A stretch of 64,000 bases of DNA from Pyrenula massariospora (lineage: Eukaryota > Ascomycota > Eurotiomycetes > Pyrenulales > Pyrenulaceae): the NCBI GenBank assembly GCA_021030905.1, contig JAGFMI010000013.1, positions 1,116,001 through 1,180,000 of the forward strand, in the 5' to 3' direction. A model generated the notes under the pieces. It was not told the DNA's origin. It searched no databases and saw only the letters and a program-made list of their open reading frames with translations. A program made the translations under genes and the position numbers. Shown here in pieces: positions 58,041 through 64,000 of the stretch (its first letter is position 1; each line of letters starts with the position of its first letter).

Positions 58041-59517
58041 TCATTGTTGCCGGCATTGAGGTCCTTCAGCCTCCTCGTCATCATCCACCCATCCAGATCC
58101 GCCTCTTGGGTCTCCCTGCCCGAAGTCATCGATGTTCCCATCTTCATCGTAGCCTACCTCGTCCACCTCTGCGGTTTCTATTTCAGGGAACTCAGGCGGT
58201 GGAAGGATAGTCCTCAGGCTGTCAATAGAGGAGACATCTAGAGTTCCATCAGGTGGGAATTCAATTTCCACCATCAAATACAAGTCTCCTTTTGCATCGC
58301 TCTTTTTGAGCGGCATGCCTTCCCCAGGAATCTTGAGCACTTGCATCGGTCGAAGGAATTGGCCGGGCCTTTGAGGATGGGTTGTTGAGATGCCCCGTCC
58401 GTCGAGGTGCTTGAGCACGGTCCGCGAAAAGCCGCAAAGTGATTCGCCGAGGGTGATGTCTAGGGGAGCTTGAAGGTCGGCGCCGGCTCGCCGGAAGATG
58501 TCGTGTTCGATCTCTACAAGATGGAAAACGATATCACCAGGTTCTTGACCAGGAACTTGGTCGGCCTCGCCTTCGAGACGGATTATGTCGCCTTCCTTTG
58601 CACCACGAGGACTAGAGAAAGGAGAATGTGAGAAAGCCTGCGAGGAAGAGATTGAGGGGGAAGCGCTTACATGTACATTTCCAGGGACTTTTGCTCTTCA
58701 ATAGTTTTGTTGCCTTTGCATTTTTTACAACGATCCTTTTGCTCGTAGATATGCCCTTCGCCTTTGCAATTGGAACACGGAACCATGGTTTGCGTGAGCA
58801 TTGGTCCCACTTGCTGAAGGACTGTTCTCGACCCTAGGAATGTCGTTAGCTTCAAGTTGAATCTTTCAGGTAAGCACAGGCGTACCTTGTCCATTGCAAA
58901 CCGAGCAATCCTTTGGCTTTGCCTTCTCTTTGCCTCCGCTTCCCTTACAAACGCTACAGATGACTTGCTTGGTCGACGAAAACTTGACTGTCTTCCCCTT
59001 GTAAAGATCTTCCAACGAGACCTCATATTTTTGTTCCTCGTCTGGGCTTTTGCCTGATCGCTTCGCCTTTGCCGCTCCGCCGCCAAACATCATCTCTGCG
59101 AAAAGCTCACTAATGTCAGGACCGTCGCCGGCCCCGGCGCGTGAGCCATCAAAAGCTGACATTCCCTGGGTGTCGTAGAGATTCCTTTTCTGGTCATCGT
59201 AAAGTATCTCATAGGCTTGCTGTGCACCCTTGAAGCGAATCTCTGCGGCTTCCCGATCTGCTTCGGGCACTTTGTCAGGATGGTTTGCGAGCGCATACTT
59301 GCGGTATGCTTTTCGGATCTCGTCCTTCGAGGCATCTTTACTGACTCCAAGAATTTCTGCACAAGTCAGCCATGATCTAGAGTGGTAAAGTGCCTTGAGG
59401 ATCAACTCGCAACTGGATAGACCACTGCCTTGTGCGTGGGTTATGCAAGTATAAGCAGGGAGTACCGAGAAATTGTGGCATACCGTAGAGATCAATATCT
59501 GGCACTTCGCCTGCCAT
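58041..59517 (-). CDS. XDJ1: Class A DnaJ (Hsp40) co-chaperone, XDJ1-like, CaaX end
   Basis: About 412 residues. J-domain with ANHPDKVP (the HPD that stimulates Hsp70 ATPase), a short G/D-rich linker (YDTQGMSAFDGSRAGAG), four zinc-binding CxxCxG repeats (CSVCKGSG, CSVCNGQG, CSNCKGEG, CKKCKGNK), then substrate-binding domains (RGAKEGDIIRLEGEADQVPG, GLKHLDGRGI-like VLKHLDGRGISTTHP). The protein ends GPQCRQQ, a CaaX-type box consistent with farnesylation and membrane attachment as in Ydj1. Exons: 59517-59484, 59356-58886, 58833-58671, 58611-58041. Exon 1 is only 34 nt (MAGEVPDIDLY) and is joined across a 127-bp intron, the longest in the window. Spacing from the divergent GluRS gene is about 215 bp. 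Confidence 0.9.
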
Positions 59518-59672
59518 TATGCTCCGAAACCCTTGGTTACGAGTGCACGGTTCTCCAGAGGGAAGAGGTCTATGTACAATCTGATATGTACACAATCATT
59601 GCGGCAAGACGAGGAGTACGCTCAGTACCAGGTACCAGACAGCTTCGTCATCAGATATCGGTCCGGAGCTGA

Positions 59673-61872
<2,200 letters not shown>

Positions 61873-62534
61873 ACTTGACAACACAAGGAAGACGTCTCGT
61901 CTGATGACCTTTCTGATGGCGAATCCGGGGACTGTCCGTTGCTCTTGCCTGATGGTTGTGACTGCGTGCCTGCTCCATGTTTTGCTTGAACCCCCGCGAT
62001 TGCCGTTTCTACATCGCTCCTGCTGTTCTGCGCAGCCATAAGGTAAGATAAGGAAGGTATGTGTTGCGGCGCGCTTTCCCTTTTTCTAAAAAGTTTCGTC
62101 GATCCATTTGTGTTTACCGCCAGACTCTGCCTGCACGTTCTTCTCAATGTCCTCGTCCTCTCGTTCGCCATCAGGGTGCTTTGTATCAACGCCTCGACTT
62201 TTCTTTACCGCTCAGCTTTATCCCTTCCAATCGCCCGACATGATTGTCTCCATCATTGAGCAGATGTCTCCGCGGTCATACCGTCGTCCTTGGTGTTATT
62301 AGCCCCCAATTATGCCCGATCTTTTCTTTGCCAGCTCTTCAGCCGTTGTCCAAACAATGAACCGGAGATTGTCCTTTGTTCTAGCGCACACTGGCGTTTC
62401 CACCAGCGATATTTAGCTTCCTTGGCCGTCCTCATCCAATGGTGTCGCCGACATGGCGTTGAGGAATGGGTGCTTGCCCCTCCGGCTATGGTCAAACAGG
62501 ATTGAGAAGATTGGTCGACCCGAATCATATTTCC

Positions 62535-62573
62535 TCCATCACTACCACCGCCACCACCATCACCGCCACCGTT
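62535..62573. repeat. CAC/CCG-rich trinucleotide run
   Basis: Imperfect CACCGC/CACCAT trinucleotides over about 40 bp on the + strand; low-complexity DNA. Confidence 0.5.
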
Positions 62574-62672
62574 TGTCTGGCAGTCAATGGTGAGATTCTT
62601 CCCTTCGGGTGTTTCACATTGGCGCTACTGCAAGTCATACTGACCCTGCCGCAGATTTTTTCACCATTCTAG

Positions 62673-62900
62673 ATGGAATTTAGCGTATTCAAGCATCTTA
62701 TTTTCCAAAAGGAGCCTAGCCCCGCCGCTCCTGCCGTCCCCATCGCCATCTACGACCCAGAATGGCCAATACCCGCCGGTGTGGCATTGGGCAAGATGGG
62801 CTCGAAAAAGCGTTCATATTCAGATATCGCACCACCAACACCTGTCGACCTCAATGTACATAGACTCTACAATAATTACAAAGTAAACGTATCGTTTTAG
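62673..62900 (+). CDS. Possible first exon or small hypothetical protein
   Basis: ATG at 62673 opens a 75-codon frame reading MEFSVFKHLIFQKEPSPAA..., then KKRSYSDIAPPTPVDLNVHR. The composition (PAAPAVP, SDIAPPTPVD) looks protein-like. A GTAAAC donor lies after LYNNYK, but I cannot place an acceptor or further exons with confidence. No known domain. It may be the start of a gene leaving the window or a chance frame. Confidence 0.2.
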   Translation: MEFSVFKHLIFQKEPSPAAPAVPIAIYDPEWPIPAGVALGKMGSKKRSYSDIAPPTPVDLNVHRLYNNYKVNVSF

Positions 62901-64000
62901 CGCTGCTAGAAACTATCATGGAAGTGTCTAAGTGTGATTGGATTCAGGAAAGAGAGCAGGTAGGGTTTATAAAATCCGATTTGAAGTTCAACTGTTTGCG
63001 AACTTCTCTCGGGAGCCGCAGGCGCCTCCCCAACAGACAACAAGCCCTGAAATTAAGTATGCCAGATACGAAAACTTGCAATTTCTGCCCACTCTCAGAC
63101 AACAATGCGCATCCAGCTATCACGAATGCTGGCCAACCATGAAGATTGCCCGTAGAACTCGACAGCTGGCTCAAATCCCACATATTCGAGACAATAATAC
63201 GACATCTAGGCCTGCATACCACTTCCTTCAGGTTTTGATAAGTCTATTTGCTGGCATAATGAACTAAGAAAACGGCCTTGATTTTGTTTCAAGATCTCTT
63301 TCTCTTATTTTTTGTTCGAAAGTCAATAGTTTCCAATAATTCCTACAAGGAATTGTGGGCCTTGCCAACTTTCACATGAGTCAAGCCCACAATGGAGCCG
63401 ACTAAGTAGGGCTATATCGAAGAACAGTGCCTCTTTCAGCCAGCCAGATCCTCTTTAGAATACACTAGAACAGCTGCGTCCATCACCAACTACGTGCCAC
63501 GACGTCCTTTTCTATCACGAATGGATTTCTCTGGCTAACTCGGCGTCTGAGACCAGGGTTTTGCGGCTTTGGCGGGCAGACGGCGCAAATTAGGAAGGGA
63601 TGTAAGGCTCACTACATCTCGAAAGGCCAAGCTCGAAGTCAGTAATTCACTTCGATGAGTTCATAATTTCGGTGACTCACGTCATGTGACAGGTTTTCTC
63701 CAGGCTCGGTGATTGCAACGCAGAATTGGAGGGCTCGGCGGCTTATGGTAAGAGGTGAGTAGGTGTATATCAAGAAGCTTTGGTGTGTCCAACCTGGAGA
63801 ATTTCCGCACAACTTGATTCCGGGTATTGGGATGATTGTGTCTGGCGGATATCGAGGGATCCAAACGATTCTATGTGTTTGATGTCTTGTAACTTCTCCG
63901 AATGTCAGTACCCCGAGAGCCGTATCTGTAGCTATGTTCAGATCTATGGTCTGATGAAGACTCACGCAGCGTAAATCTGAGCTTGCAATCCACGCCCAAA

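Larger units (their letters stand above)
61873..64000. other. 2.1-kb window end without a defended gene
   Basis: From about 62060 to 62670 the + strand is pyrimidine-rich, as in a long 5' leader, with a CAC/CCG trinucleotide run at 62535-62573. A candidate short frame follows (see next entry). The last 700 bp hold only small overlapping frames. Confidence 0.4.

Noticed and set aside
62938-63267. 109-codon frame near the right end
   Set aside because: Overlaps other open frames on both strands, has no domain and no splice connection I could justify.

Overview
The window is a gene-dense stretch of nuclear DNA from a filamentous ascomycete (Pezizomycotina). Three things point there: numerous small introns of about 46-70 bp with CTRAY-type branch sites; spliced fungal versions of conserved eukaryotic genes; and a gene set that includes a fungal Dicer (DCL1 type), a Sat4/Hal4-like kinase, Bun107/WDR48, peroxisomal Lon, cytoplasmic dynein heavy chain with the short fungal C-terminus, and an AusD-like methyltransferase. 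I cannot fix the class; a lichen-forming or leotiomycete/eurotiomycete-like genome would fit. I see no rRNA, tRNA, CRISPR, transposon or virus-derived element.

Layout, left to right (strand): S-adenosylmethionine mitochondrial carrier (-) head-to-head with a tRNA(Ile)-lysidine synthase (+); MLH1 (-); secreted EF-hand protein (+); TRM12/TYW2 (-); MFS transporter of the BSC6 type (-); ATG18 (-) head-to-head with mitochondrial uL11 (+); a 1.7-kb gene-poor stretch; Sat4/Hal4-like kinase (+); WDR48/Bun107 (+); mitochondrial uL23 (-); RPN1 (+); RIO2 (+); LON2 (-) head-to-head with a methyltransferase (+); HEM3 (+); TAP42 (-) head-to-head with DCL1 (+); dynein heavy chain (+, about 13.2 kb); XDJ1-type DnaJ (-) head-to-head with mitochondrial GluRS (+); then 2.1 kb with no gene I can defend. 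I could support 21 protein genes. Exon limits were worked out by hand from splice signals plus reading-frame and family continuity, giving about 44 introns.

Most genes are housekeeping. Five serve mitochondrial gene expression or its cofactor supply (SAM carrier, TilS, uL11m, uL23m, mtGluRS). Others serve tRNA modification (TRM12), proteostasis (RPN1, LON2, XDJ1, WDR48), DNA repair (MLH1), autophagy (ATG18), ribosome biogenesis (RIO2), TOR/PP2A signalling (TAP42), haem (HEM3) and RNA silencing (DCL1). They do not form one pathway, and I did not find a new defence or metabolic cluster.

The most unusual signals are in gene architecture. Two upstream ORFs ahead of the dynein start are chained to each other and to the main start by two ATGA stop-start overlaps. 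A bare ATG-TAA start-stop element is the only ATG in about 460 bp ahead of the kinase. Three GC-AG introns occur among about 44. The MFS gene has a 15-nt micro-exon. In LON2 the peroxisomal-type SQL end is on a separately spliced last exon, so intron retention would remove it.
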